A DNA stretch of 64,000 bases from an uncultured Oscillibacter sp. (GCA_910577405.1 CAJTMG010000013.1:1-64000); one strand, 5' to 3'. Positions 14,647 to 23,094 are shown, numbered from the stretch's first letter. Notes: generated by a model not told the origin, from the letters alone. A program made the numbers and translations.

Positions 14647-15789
14647 TCACTTGACGCCCATCCAACTGGATATGACCATCATCTGAACCTCGGAGGTGCC
14701 CTCGTAAATCTCGGTAATCTTGGCGTCCCGCATCATGCGCTCAATGGGATAATCCTTGGTATAGCCGTAGCCGCCGTAAAGCTGGAGGCAGCGGCGTGTC
14801 ACGTCGGAGGCGTTCCGGGCGGCCACCAGCTTTGCCATGGCTGCCTTGCAGGAGAAATTCTCATGGTCGTCCTTGGCGCAGGCGGCCTGATAGACCAGCA
14901 GCTTCGCGGCCTCGGTATTGGCGCGCATCTGGGCCAGTTCAAACTGCGTGTTCTGGAATTCAGAGAGCCGCTTGCCGAACTGCTTCCGCTCCTGTACGTA
15001 CTTCACCGTTTCTTCGATAGCGCCCTCGGCAATCCCCAGCGCCTGGGCCGCGATTCCGATCCGCCCGCCGTCCAGGGTGGCCATGGCGTACTTGAAGCCC
15101 TTGCCCAGTTCGCCCACCAGATTCTCCTTGGGCACAATGCAGTCCTCAAAGACCAGCTCGCAGGTAGAAGAGGCCCGAATGCCCATCTTATCCTCCTGCT
15201 TGCCGATAGAGAATCCCTTGAAGCCCTTCTCTACAATAAAGGCGGAAATGCCCCGGTTGCCCTTGGATTTGTCCGTCATGGCCAGCACGAAGAACACATC
15301 CGCCGCGCCCGCGTTGGTGATGAAAATCTTGGAGCCGTTCAGCACCCAATGATCCCCCTTGTCCACGGCCACGGTCTTCTGCCCGGAGGCGTCCGTGCCG
15401 GCGTTGGGTTCCGTCAGGGCAAAGGCGCCCAGCCATTCGCCGGAGCAGAGCTTGGGGAGGTACTTCTGCTTCTGTTCCTCGCTGCCAAAGGTATAGATGG
15501 GCGTGCAGCAAAGAGAGGTGTGGGCGGAGACGATCACGCCGGTGGTGGCGCAGTATTTGCTCAGCTCTTCCACCGTCTGAATATAGGCCAGCGTATCCAT
15601 ATCAGAACCGCCGTATTCCTCCGGGAAGGGAATGCCAAGAAGCCCCATTTCCGCCATCTTCTTTACATTCTCCATGGGGAATTCTTCCGTCTTGTCGATT
15701 TCCGCCGCCAGGGGCTTTACCTCGTTGACCGCAAAATCATGCACCATCTCCAGAATGTCCTGATGGGATTCGTCCTGCTTGAAATCCAT
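14647..15789 (-). CDS. Acyl-CoA dehydrogenase, short-chain/butyryl type
   Basis: A 380-residue acyl-CoA dehydrogenase of standard family length. Signatures include GAFALTEPNAGTDASG near 119-134, LNGSKIFITNAG near 150-161, and YGGYGYTKDYPIERMMRDAK, followed by the catalytic-base segment ITEIYEGTSEVQ near 361-372. In clostridial butyrate makers this enzyme reduces crotonyl-CoA to butyryl-CoA with EtfAB. Here it follows etfA by 81 bases that hold a strong stem-loop. crt, hbd and thl are not in the window, so butyryl-CoA specificity is likely but not proven; an electron-donating role into EtfAB is possible. Confidence 0.85.
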   Translation of the reverse strand: MDFKQDESHQDILEMVHDFAVNEVKPLAAEIDKTEEFPMENVKKMAEMGLLGIPFPEEYGGSDMDTLAYIQTVEELSKYCATTGVIVSAHTSLCCTPIYTFGSEEQKQKYLPKLCSGEWLGAFALTEPNAGTDASGQKTVAVDKGDHWVLNGSKIFITNAGAADVFFVLAMTDKSKGNRGISAFIVEKGFKGFSIGKQEDKMGIRASSTCELVFEDCIVPKENLVGELGKGFKYAMATLDGGRIGIAAQALGIAEGAIEETVKYVQERKQFGKRLSEFQNTQFELAQMRANTEAAKLLVYQAACAKDDHENFSCKAAMAKLVAARNASDVTRRCLQLYGGYGYTKDYPIERMMRDAKITEIYEGTSEVQMMVISSWMGVK

Positions 15790-15821
15790 AGCGTCCTCCT
15801 TATATTTTATCCGGAAATCAG

Positions 15822-15858
15822 AGAGGCGGGAGGGTTCCGTGATGCTTCTCCCGCCTCT
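15822..15858 (-). terminator. Intercistronic stem-loop between etfA and acyl-CoA dehydrogenase
   Basis: Perfect 11-base arms AGAGGCGGGAG and CTCCCGCCTCT, with no good T-run after them on the minus strand. It is more likely an mRNA stabiliser or processing site than a full stop, since the next gene has no obvious promoter of its own. Confidence 0.55.
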
Positions 15859-15870
15859 GTACTGTCACTG

Positions 15871-16869
15871 TCAGGCTTTGCGGGCTTTGAATGCGGCGGT
15901 CAGAGCGGGAACCACCTCGTTCAGATTGCCTACGATGCCATAATCCGCCACCTCGAAAATGGGCGCGTCCTCGTCCTTGTTCACCGCGATGATGGTATCA
16001 GAGCCGGAGATGCCCGCCAGATGCTGCACCGCGCCGGAAATACCGATCGCAAAATAAATCCGGGGCGCCACGCTCTTGCCGGACTGCCCGACCTGGTGCG
16101 CATGGGGAAGCCAGCCCGCATCCACCACCGCGCGGCTGCATCCCACGGTAGCGCCCAATTCCGCGGCCAGCTCTTCGATGATCCTGAAGTTCTCCGCAGA
16201 GCCTACGCCTCGTCCGCCGGAGACAATGATTTCAGCCTCTTCCAGATTCACGGCCTCAGCTACCTCACTGACCCGGTCCTTCAGGGTTACCCGAACGTCC
16301 TCCTGGGAAACGGGAACGTCCTCCTTCACAATCTCACCCGCGCGGCCCTCGTCGTAAGCGCCCCTCTTGAACGCGCCAGGACGCACGGTTGCCATCTGGG
16401 GACGGTCCACAGGGCAGACCGCCACCGCCATCAAATTGCCGCCCATGGTGGGACGGGTCCAGGCGACGCTGCCGGAATCCTCGTCAATGGCCGCGGCAAT
16501 GCAGTCGGAGGCCAGACCTGTTTTCAGCCGTCCCGCCAGCCGGGGAGCAAGGTCCTTGCCGTTGTTGGTCCCCGCCAGCAGAAGCGCTTCGGGACCGTAT
16601 TTCTCCGCCAGAGCCGCCAATGCCTTCGTCTGCGCGTCGGTGCTGTAGCAGTCGAATATGGGAGCGTCCACCAGAATGGCAGAATCCGCGCCGTAGCAAA
16701 TGGCGTCCTTGGCGGCAGCTTCCACGCCCGCGCCGACGACCACTGCAACCACCGTGCCGCCCCGCTTCTCCGCCAGAGGCTTTGCCGCCGTAATCAGTTC
16801 ATAGCTGGCATTCTTCGCCTTGCCGTGCTCCGTCTCAATATATACCCAGAAATTCTTGCTTTCACTCAT
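15871..16869 (-). CDS. etfA: Electron transfer flavoprotein subunit alpha
   Basis: A 332-residue EtfA. The C-terminal FAD-binding half shows SGGRGVGSAENFRIIEELAA near 217-236, GCSRAVVDAGWLPHAHQVGQ near 243-262 and RIYFAIGISGAVQHLAGISG near 271-290, all family signatures. With EtfB it carries electrons between flavoprotein dehydrogenases and, in bifurcating systems, couples NADH, ferredoxin and a high-potential acceptor. It follows etfB by 13 bases. Its neighbours offer three partners: lactate dehydrogenase, acyl-CoA dehydrogenase and FixCX. Confidence 0.92.
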   Translation of the reverse strand: MSESKNFWVYIETEHGKAKNASYELITAAKPLAEKRGGTVVAVVVGAGVEAAAKDAICYGADSAILVDAPIFDCYSTDAQTKALAALAEKYGPEALLLAGTNNGKDLAPRLAGRLKTGLASDCIAAAIDEDSGSVAWTRPTMGGNLMAVAVCPVDRPQMATVRPGAFKRGAYDEGRAGEIVKEDVPVSQEDVRVTLKDRVSEVAEAVNLEEAEIIVSGGRGVGSAENFRIIEELAAELGATVGCSRAVVDAGWLPHAHQVGQSGKSVAPRIYFAIGISGAVQHLAGISGSDTIIAVNKDEDAPIFEVADYGIVGNLNEVVPALTAAFKARKA

Positions 16870-16882
16870 GTCCTGCCCCTCC

Positions 16883-17671
16883 TTATACCAGCTTCGCTTC
16901 GTCCAGAAGCCGGACCAGCTCGTTTACCGCGTCTGCCGTCTCCATCCCCTTAAGGGTCACGCCGTTCTTCTCCCGAACAGGAACGTAGGTCTCCAGCACC
17001 TTTGTGGAGGAATCCGGCGCGTCCAGATTCGGCAGGTCTGCCAGGGTCAGGACGGGAATCGCCTTCTTCTTTGCGGCCATCTTGCTCTTGATGGTGGGAT
17101 AACGGGGTTCTGTCGGCAGCTTTGCCACGGTGACTACGGCAGGCAGCGTCGGGGACAGCACGTCATAGCCCTCGTCATATTCCCGTTTCACCAGCAGCTC
17201 GCCGTTGGCTTCCGTCACGTCCAGGGCGCAGGTGACCTGAGGCAGTCCCAGGCATTCCGCAATGGCCCCGCCTACCTGCGCCGTGCCGCTGTCCGCAGAC
17301 TGATTGCCGCAGAGGATCAGGTCGAATTTCAGGCCCTCTTTTTCCTCCACCGTCTGAATCGCCTTCGCCAGCACCCGGCCGTTCTCCATGGCGTCCGATT
17401 CCGCATAGCAGGGGTCCAGCACCAGATAGCCCTCGTCCGCTCCTACCGCAAGGCAGGTCTTAATGGCGTTCTTCGCCTCCTCGGGACCCATGGCAATCAC
17501 CACCAGCTTGCCCCCCAGCTTTTCCTTCAGCAGCACGCCGGCTTCCTGGGCGTAGGTGTCAAAGGGATTCACAATGCTGGGCACTCCGTCCATTACCAGC
17601 TTACGGGCCGCGGCGTCGACCTTGATCTCGCCGGTGTCCGGTACCTGTTTTACGCATACGCAAATATTCAT
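16883..17671 (-). CDS. etfB: Electron transfer flavoprotein subunit beta
   Basis: A 262-residue EtfB beginning MNICVCVKQVPDTGEIKVD, with NPFDTYAQEAGVLLKEK near 37-53 and LILCGNQSADSGTAQVGGAI near 119-138. The last segment reads GNQSADSGTAQVG where many bifurcating clostridial EtfB proteins read GxQAIDGDTAQVG, so the NAD-site type is uncertain. AAAGGAGGAAC precedes the ATG. The gene lies directly after the lactate dehydrogenase, the order found in the electron-confurcating LctBCD complex of Acetobacterium. Confidence 0.92.
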   Translation of the reverse strand: MNICVCVKQVPDTGEIKVDAAARKLVMDGVPSIVNPFDTYAQEAGVLLKEKLGGKLVVIAMGPEEAKNAIKTCLAVGADEGYLVLDPCYAESDAMENGRVLAKAIQTVEEKEGLKFDLILCGNQSADSGTAQVGGAIAECLGLPQVTCALDVTEANGELLVKREYDEGYDVLSPTLPAVVTVAKLPTEPRYPTIKSKMAAKKKAIPVLTLADLPNLDAPDSSTKVLETYVPVREKNGVTLKGMETADAVNELVRLLDEAKLV

Positions 17672-17750
17672 TCTTGCTGTTCCTCCTTTATCTTTGCGCC
17701 CGGAACCGTTTCTCTCCGGCGGCGGGCGTCGTCTTACCCTTCCGAACGAC

Positions 17751-19163
17751 TTACAGCCGATAGCACACTTTCCCCGGATTCAGAATCATTTTGGGGTCGA
17801 ATACCCGCTTAATGCCCTCCATCAGCGCCATATTCGTCTCGCCGACAGACTGGATGAGATACTTGACCTTCCCGGAGCCGATGCCGTGCTCGCCGGAAAC
17901 CAAACCGCCGGACTCCGTGGCGCGCTGGTAGATGATATCGAAAAACTTGTCTACGCGGGCCTTGAACTCCTCTTCCTCCAGGTCATTGGAGCACTGGTAA
18001 ATGTGAAGGTTCCCGTCTCCCGCGTGGCCGAAAGATTTAATCACCAGTCCGCATTCCGCGCCGGTCTTGTTGGCAAACTCCAGATAGTCCGCAATCTGAT
18101 TCACCGGCACCACCACGTCGCATTCATCCAGCAGCTTTGTCTCCTCCATAATGGCCTCCAGGAAGGAAGAACGGGCAGCCCAGGCGTCTTTGATCTTCGC
18201 GGGAGTGTCCGCTACCAGCACATCCATGGCCCCGGCTTCCACCAGCAGTTCCGCGGCCTGTTCAACCAGAGCGTCCACCTCGTCCTCGGTATTGCCGTCC
18301 AGTGTAATCAGCAGGTACGCGCCGATATCCTGCCCCTCCAGCTTCTGGGGGAATACCGAACGGCCGATATAGCGCTCGGAGGACAGGACAATCTCCCGTT
18401 CCATAAATTCGATGGCCTGGGGATTCATCTGGGCCATTTTGACCTTCGGCACAGCGGAAAGAGCCGTGTGCAGGTCCTCAAAGGGCACCACCAGAGAGAC
18501 CACGTGTTTGGGGGCGGGGATAATCTTCAAAGTCAGCTCGGTGATAATGCCCAGGGTGCCCTCGGAACCAATCATCAGGTTCAGGAGGGAGTAACCGGAG
18601 GAAGTCTTGGAAACCGTCGCGCCCAGATGGGTAATCTCGCCGGTGGGCAGAACGACCGTCATGGCCCGGACGTAATCCCGGGTAGCGCCATACTTCACCG
18701 CCCGCATCCCTCCGGCGTTGGTGGACACGTTGCCGCCTACGCACGCGAATTTCTCGCCGGGATCGGGAGGATAGAGCATCCCGTGGGTCAGGCAGTCCTC
18801 TGCAAGATCATTCAGCAGAACACCCGCCTCAATCTCCACCACGAAGTTCTCCAGGTCATAGGATTTGATCTTGTTCATCTTGGTCAAGTCAATCAGAACG
18901 CCGCCGCACAGAGGAACTGCTCCGCCTGCCAGTCCGGTGCCAGCGCCGCGGGGAGTCACGGGGATATTATTGTCATAGCAAATCTTCACCACGGCGGCCA
19001 CTTCCTCCGTGGACCGGGGCTGCACCGCCAGGTCCGGCATATGCGTACCGTAAATAGGCATCTCGTCCTTGGCATAGTCCGGGTTGATGTCCGCGCCCTC
19101 AAAGACGTTGTTGGATACCGCCTTGATCTGCGCGATGATTTCAGGAGTCAACTGATTGTACAT
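17751..19163 (-). CDS. lctD: FAD-linked lactate dehydrogenase (GlcD/LctD family)
   Basis: A 470-residue GlcD-type FAD oxidase. The FAD-binding region shows TPRGAGTGLAGGAVPLCGGV near 69-88, YPPDPGEKFACVGGNVSTNA near 133-152 and GSEGTLGIITELTL near 196-209. The C terminus shows FGHAGDGNLHIYQC and SGEHGIGSGK. Homologues oxidise D-lactate or glycolate; with EtfBA directly downstream, the LctBCD electron-confurcating lactate dehydrogenase is the closest model. The ATG at 19163 has GGAGG 12 bases upstream, embedded in a TTTGG-TCCT-CCAAA palindrome (19167-19180) like the operators near lctP. Between this gene and etfB (17672-17750) there is a GC-rich hairpin. Confidence 0.87.
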   Translation of the reverse strand: MYNQLTPEIIAQIKAVSNNVFEGADINPDYAKDEMPIYGTHMPDLAVQPRSTEEVAAVVKICYDNNIPVTPRGAGTGLAGGAVPLCGGVLIDLTKMNKIKSYDLENFVVEIEAGVLLNDLAEDCLTHGMLYPPDPGEKFACVGGNVSTNAGGMRAVKYGATRDYVRAMTVVLPTGEITHLGATVSKTSSGYSLLNLMIGSEGTLGIITELTLKIIPAPKHVVSLVVPFEDLHTALSAVPKVKMAQMNPQAIEFMEREIVLSSERYIGRSVFPQKLEGQDIGAYLLITLDGNTEDEVDALVEQAAELLVEAGAMDVLVADTPAKIKDAWAARSSFLEAIMEETKLLDECDVVVPVNQIADYLEFANKTGAECGLVIKSFGHAGDGNLHIYQCSNDLEEEEFKARVDKFFDIIYQRATESGGLVSGEHGIGSGKVKYLIQSVGETNMALMEGIKRVFDPKMILNPGKVCYRL

Positions 19164-19166
19164 AGC

Positions 19167-19180
19167 TTTGGTCCTCCAAA
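19167..19180. promoter_or_regulatory. Candidate LldR-type operator over the lctD ribosome site
   Basis: TTTGG and CCAAA arms around TCCT, resembling the TTGG...CCAA operators of the FadR/LldR class. It covers the lctD Shine-Dalgarno. The gap 19181-19450 otherwise holds a CCGCCCG/CGGGCGG stem-loop (near 19298-19325) and no gene. Confidence 0.4.
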
Positions 19181-19450
19181 CCAATCAGAATATTGCGGGT
19201 CCCTTGGGAAGCCGCACATCACCTGTTTTTCCGTTCAAAAACAGATGTTGATTACAGGAACATTGCAGGGCCGCTCCGTACCCTTACCCCGCCCGCCGTG
19301 AATGGTTCGGAAAACGACGGGCGGAGTGTACACGGGTCATTTTTGTGTCTGACAGGCCCTGATTTCTGTGCTTGCTTGACTGATAGGCATTCCTCCTTGG
19401 AAACTGCGCTCTTTGCTTGGAATCGGTATGGATTTTCAGCTCGTTTTGGT

Positions 19451-20989
19451 TTATAGCCCCAACAGGGAACCCGCATAGCAGATCACCCCTGCCAAAACGA
19501 CATAGAGAAGGAAGTATTTGAACACGCCGCTGAGGATTTTGCTCTCGGAGCCTACCGCACCAATCGCGCCCGCACCAATGGCAATCCCCTGGGGACAAAT
19601 CATCTTTCCAATACCCGCGCCCATGACGTTCGCCGCCGCCAGCCAAGTAGGACTGAGTCCAAGGGTCTGGGCCGTCTCGCTTTGCAGTCCGCCGAAGAGC
19701 ACGCAGGTGGAGGTGCCGGAACCGGTGACAAAGGCCCCAAGAGCGCCAATCACAGGGGCAATCAGCGGATAGAACTGCCCGGCCACCGCAACCAGGAATT
19801 TGGCGATATCAGAAATCATGCCGCTGTAACCCATAATTTTTGCCGCGGCCATAACAGAGCAGATGGTCAGGATGGTCTTCCAATACTGCTTAAGGGTCGC
19901 AATAAACACGCTGCCCATCACGCCGAAGGACGCGCCCTGAATCAGTCCGCCGATAATGGCCGCCAGGAAAATCATGACGCCCGGCGTGTTGACCCAACTG
20001 AACGTCAGGGTAGAACCGCCCTCCCCGGCATAGACGCACACGCTGCTCTTGAAACCCGCAATCGCGTTATGTACCGGCGGGCAGAGGGTAGAGGTGAAAG
20101 TCAGCAGGATGAAAATCAGAATGAACGCGCTGCCTGCCTTCAGTCCCTCGCCGGCCGTTACCCTTGCGCCTGTGCCCGAGCCTGAAATGTTGTATTCCTC
20201 CACGCTTTTCGGCGGCGCGAATTTTACCACAAGAAGCATACAGGCCATGGAGCAGATGGAGCCGATGATATCCGGGAGCTCCGCGCCAAGGGTCTGGGCC
20301 GTGAAGAACCAGGGGAGCACAAAGGACAGTGAAGCCACCAGTGTCAGAGGAATCATGCCCTTCAAAGCCTTGAGTCCCTGACCGCAGATGATCACCATCA
20401 GGAACGGCGAGAGGAACGTCAGGAGGCATTGAATCACCGCGACGTCTCCCGCCAGCGTCAGGAGTTCCGTACCGCTGACAGAGGCCAGGGTCACCGTAGG
20501 CACGCCGACAGAACCGAAAGCCGTAGGCGTGGAGTTGACCACCAGACACGCCAGAACCGAGCTGATGGGGTCCAAGCCGATGCCTGCCAGCATGGACGCG
20601 GGAATAGCTACCGCCGTACCGAAACCCGCCATGCCTTCCATGAAGTTGCCGAAGCCCCAGCCGATAATCAGGGCAAGAACCCGTTTATCATGGGAAACGC
20701 CGCCCAGCATCCGTTTGATCTGCTCCATCGCCCCGGTTTTCAGGGTCAGATTGTACGTGAACAGCGCCGCAATAATCACAAGGCAGATGGGCCACAGGGC
20801 ATTCAGCGCGCCCTCCAGAGCCGCCGTTGCCACGGAAGGAATGCCGAGCTTCCAGTACCCCGCAGCCAGCGCCGCCGAAATCAGAAACGCGATCACACAG
20901 GCTTTGTGCCCGGCCATTTTCAGTCCGCTCAGCGCTACAATCAGCCAGAGGATTGGCAGCATCGCCAGAAGGAACTTCAGAAACAACAT
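19451..20989 (-). CDS. lctP: L-lactate permease
   Basis: A 512-residue integral membrane protein with about 12-14 hydrophobic helices and the LctP signatures GWGFGNFMEGMAGFGTAVAI near 110-129 and VTGSGTSTCVLFGGLQSE near 410-427. It imports lactate (and often glycolate) with protons. It is the first structural gene of the lactate run, with its own sigma-A-type promoter (TTGCAT, 16 bases, TATAAT on the minus strand at 21143-21116). Two operator-like repeats lie between promoter and start codon, pointing to control by the FadR-family regulator encoded upstream. Confidence 0.92.
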   Translation of the reverse strand: MLFLKFLLAMLPILWLIVALSGLKMAGHKACVIAFLISAALAAGYWKLGIPSVATAALEGALNALWPICLVIIAALFTYNLTLKTGAMEQIKRMLGGVSHDKRVLALIIGWGFGNFMEGMAGFGTAVAIPASMLAGIGLDPISSVLACLVVNSTPTAFGSVGVPTVTLASVSGTELLTLAGDVAVIQCLLTFLSPFLMVIICGQGLKALKGMIPLTLVASLSFVLPWFFTAQTLGAELPDIIGSICSMACMLLVVKFAPPKSVEEYNISGSGTGARVTAGEGLKAGSAFILIFILLTFTSTLCPPVHNAIAGFKSSVCVYAGEGGSTLTFSWVNTPGVMIFLAAIIGGLIQGASFGVMGSVFIATLKQYWKTILTICSVMAAAKIMGYSGMISDIAKFLVAVAGQFYPLIAPVIGALGAFVTGSGTSTCVLFGGLQSETAQTLGLSPTWLAAANVMGAGIGKMICPQGIAIGAGAIGAVGSESKILSGVFKYFLLYVVLAGVICYAGSLLGL

Positions 20990-21010
20990 ATTCTCCCCAC
21001 CTTTCCAGAA

Positions 21011-21026
21011 TTGGGTCTCCCACTTT
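21011..21026. promoter_or_regulatory. Candidate LldR operator, start-proximal copy
   Basis: TTGGGTCTCCCACTTT, 14 of 16 bases identical to the copy at 21092-21107 and holding a TGGG/CCCA inverted repeat. It lies just upstream of the lctP ribosome site. Confidence 0.45.
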
Positions 21027-21091
21027 CACGCCCTCAACGCCTTTTTATGCCTTCCAGGTCAAAAAAACGCAAAAGCAATCATTTTCTCCTA

Positions 21092-21107
21092 TTGGGTAAC
21101 CCACTTT
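21092..21107. promoter_or_regulatory. Candidate LldR operator next to the lctP -10
   Basis: TTGGGTAACCCACTTT holds a perfect TGGGT-A-ACCCA palindrome. It covers about +3 to +18 of the predicted lctP transcript, a classic repressor position. Confidence 0.55.
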
Positions 21108-21115
21108 ATAAAATG

Positions 21116-21143
21116 ATTATAGCACTTTTCCAATAAAATGCAA
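21116..21143 (-). promoter_or_regulatory. Sigma-A-type promoter of lctP
   Basis: On the minus strand TTGCAT (21143-21138) and TATAAT (21121-21116) are spaced by 16 bases. Start of transcription is expected near 21109. Confidence 0.7.
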
Positions 21144-21230
21144 TCACTTTTAGCAAAAACAGCAAATTGCAAATAAATTTTATCTCTTTCTTGTATAACT
21201 TTTACATATTTTCTATCTATAATATATAAA

Positions 21231-21243
21231 TTGGGTGGTCCAA
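21231..21243. promoter_or_regulatory. Candidate LldR operator, distal copy
   Basis: TTGG-GTGGT-CCAA inverted repeat in an AT-rich stretch between lctP and the regulator gene. It is the closest of the sites to the TTGG...CCAA half-sites known for FadR-family lactate regulators. Confidence 0.5.
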
Positions 21244-21298
21244 ATAGGGCAGGTTGACCACACAGAGCAAAAGACAATTGTCCTCTGCTGGCAGGCAT

Positions 21299-21327
21299 AA
21301 AAAAAGAGCCGGACGTAAATCCGACTC
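21299..21327 (-). terminator. Terminator of the FadR-family regulator gene
   Basis: On the minus strand GAGTCGGA and TCCGGCTC arms close over a short loop, followed by seven T. It separates the regulator transcript from lctP. Confidence 0.75.
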
Positions 21328-21344
21328 AAGGGGAGAAAGAAGAA

Positions 21345-22076
21345 TTACTGCGGGACATCCTGTTCCGGCTCCTTCTGCGTGATTTTCTTCAATTGGTCTT
21401 CCACAATCCGAAAGTGCTTGTCAAAGCCCTTCATTGCCGCTTCCAGGTCCTTTTCTACCAATCCGTTATAAATAGCCCAGTGCGCCCGCCGCAGCAATTC
21501 CGCCCGCATCCGGTTCATCAAAATCCTGCCGCGGAAATTCTCAATGAACTGATCCATCAGGTCGTACAGCATGGAACTGAACAGAATCAGCGTCCGGTTG
21601 TGTGAGGCGTCCATGAGCTTATGATGAAATTCAATATCCAGCTTTGCGCTCTCTTTCACGCTCATTGGCTGGTCCATTTTCAGCAGAATCTGATGCATCT
21701 CCTCCAGTTCCTCCGGCGTTGCCGCGCTGGTAGCCAAACGCAGCGCCGTGTACTCGTATCCGGTCCGCAGGTCGAAAATCTCCATGAAATCCACCTGCAT
21801 CAGGGCCATGACCATGTTCACTGATTTCAGCATATATTCCACCGGGTCACATCGAACGTAGTTCCCGCTGCCCTGGAGACACTCAATCAGTCCGGTGATC
21901 TCCAGCATATGCATGACCTCGCGGATGGAGTTCCGGCTGACCCCCAGCTTTTCCGCAATTTCCCGTTCTGTTTCGAGTTTGTCATTCAATTTTAGTTTTC
22001 CTGTAAGTATCTGATCCGAAAAGTAGTCAAATACATATTCATATGTCTTCTTTCCGTTGAGTTTTCCATTTTCCAT
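21345..22076 (-). CDS. FadR/LldR-type GntR regulator of lactate genes
   Basis: A 243-residue GntR protein. A winged helix lies at about 9-76 (ILTGKLKLNDKLETEREIAE, KLGVSRNSIREVMHMLEITG) and a FadR-type all-helical ligand domain (FCD) at about 95-225, with metal-ligand-type residues in DIEFHHKLMDASHN. Members such as LldR and LutR bind lactate and release DNA. The gene lies directly upstream of lctP on the same strand but is separated by its own terminator. Several TTGG...CCAA or TGGG...CCCA repeats downstream are its likely targets. Regulation of the whole 16-kb run is inference. Confidence 0.85.
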   Translation of the reverse strand: MENGKLNGKKTYEYVFDYFSDQILTGKLKLNDKLETEREIAEKLGVSRNSIREVMHMLEITGLIECLQGSGNYVRCDPVEYMLKSVNMVMALMQVDFMEIFDLRTGYEYTALRLATSAATPEELEEMHQILLKMDQPMSVKESAKLDIEFHHKLMDASHNRTLILFSSMLYDLMDQFIENFRGRILMNRMRAELLRRAHWAIYNGLVEKDLEAAMKGFDKHFRIVEDQLKKITQKEPEQDVPQ

Positions 22077-22240
22077 TTGTTTCCGTCTTTCCAGACTTTT
22101 CAGCCTTCCAATTTATGTTACTTATTTTAATACAAAAACGCTGGATTTGCAAGGAAAAGAAAAACCGGCTTTTCCAGTCGGTCTCTTTCAGCCGGGACGC
22201 GCGGGGGCAGGATTTAGAGCGAAAGTGACAAAAGGTACCA

Positions 22241-22270
22241 GTATAGGAAAAAAGGGAGAGGGAGATACTT
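22241..22270 (+). promoter_or_regulatory. Forespore (SigF/SigG) promoter of sigG
   Basis: GTATA (22241-22245), 15 bases, then GGAGATACTT (22261-22270), matching the forespore consensus GnATA...GGnnAnAnT at nearly every fixed position. It lies 54 bases before the sigG start. Confidence 0.75.
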
Positions 22271-22323
22271 TCATAGAAGCGGCGGGCTGGACCTGCTGCA
22301 AGGGAACAAGGGGGGCGGTTTCG

Positions 22324-23094
22324 ATGCAGGGAAAGGTCGAGATAGCGGGAGTGAACACCGCCAGGCTGAAGGTCCTGAAGAACGAGGAAACAATGGCGCT
22401 GCTGCGGAGGACAAAGGAAGGCGACCAGGAAGCCCGGCGGCAGTTGATCGAAGGGAATCTGCGTCTGGTGCTGTCGGTGATTCAGCGTTTTTCCAACCGA
22501 GGCGAGAATGTGGACGACCTCTTTCAGGTAGGCTGCGTAGGCCTGATAAAAGCCATTGACCATTTCGATATCAATCAGCCAGTAAAATTTTCCACTTACG
22601 GCGTGCCCATGATTGTGGGCGAAGTCCGGCGGTATCTCCGGGACAACAGCGCGATACGGGTTTCCCGCAGCATGAGAGACACGGCCTACAAGGTACTGCA
22701 AGTACGTGAACGGCTGATGGCGGAGACCCAGCGTGAGCCGACGGTAGAGCAGATCGCCAAAGAGCTGGACATTCCCCGGGAGGACGTGGTTTTCGCTATG
22801 GACGCCATTGTGGACCCGGTATCCCTCTACGAGCCAGTGTATTCCGACGGAGGCGATGCAATCTGTGTGATGGATCAGGTAAGCGACAACCAGAACACCG
22901 ACGAAAGTTGGACGGACCGCATTGCGCTCAAGGACGCCATCAAACGATTGGACGAGCGGGAACGACGGATTCTGTCACTCCGCTTTTATGAGGGAAAGAC
23001 GCAGATGGAGGTTTCCGCAGAAGTAGGCATCTCTCAGGCGCAGGTTTCCAGGCTGGAAAAGGGAGCCATCAACACCATCAAAAAGAATATCTGA
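22324..23094 (+). CDS. sigG: Forespore-specific sigma factor SigG
   Basis: A 256-residue sigma-70 protein beginning MQGKVEIAGVNTARLKVLKN, the N-terminal signature that separates SigG from SigF. Region 2 (NLRLVLSVIQRFSNRGENVD, DLFQVGCVGLIKAIDHFDIN), region 3 and region 4 (KTQMEVSAEVGISQAQVSRL) are complete. SigG switches on late forespore genes such as those for germination proteins and DNA protection. I chose the ATG at 22324 because the longer open frame upstream is noncoding in style and contains the forespore promoter. In many clostridia sigG follows sigE and spoIIGA; here it stands alone. Confidence 0.93.
   Translation: MQGKVEIAGVNTARLKVLKNEETMALLRRTKEGDQEARRQLIEGNLRLVLSVIQRFSNRGENVDDLFQVGCVGLIKAIDHFDINQPVKFSTYGVPMIVGEVRRYLRDNSAIRVSRSMRDTAYKVLQVRERLMAETQREPTVEQIAKELDIPREDVVFAMDAIVDPVSLYEPVYSDGGDAICVMDQVSDNQNTDESWTDRIALKDAIKRLDERERRILSLRFYEGKTQMEVSAEVGISQAQVSRLEKGAINTIKKNI

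Noticed and set aside
12737..19301. Several plus-strand open frames of 470-820 codons over the lactate/ETF genes
   Set aside because: They are antisense to lutBA, acyl-CoA dehydrogenase, etfA, etfB and lctD, show no domain, and lack ribosome sites.
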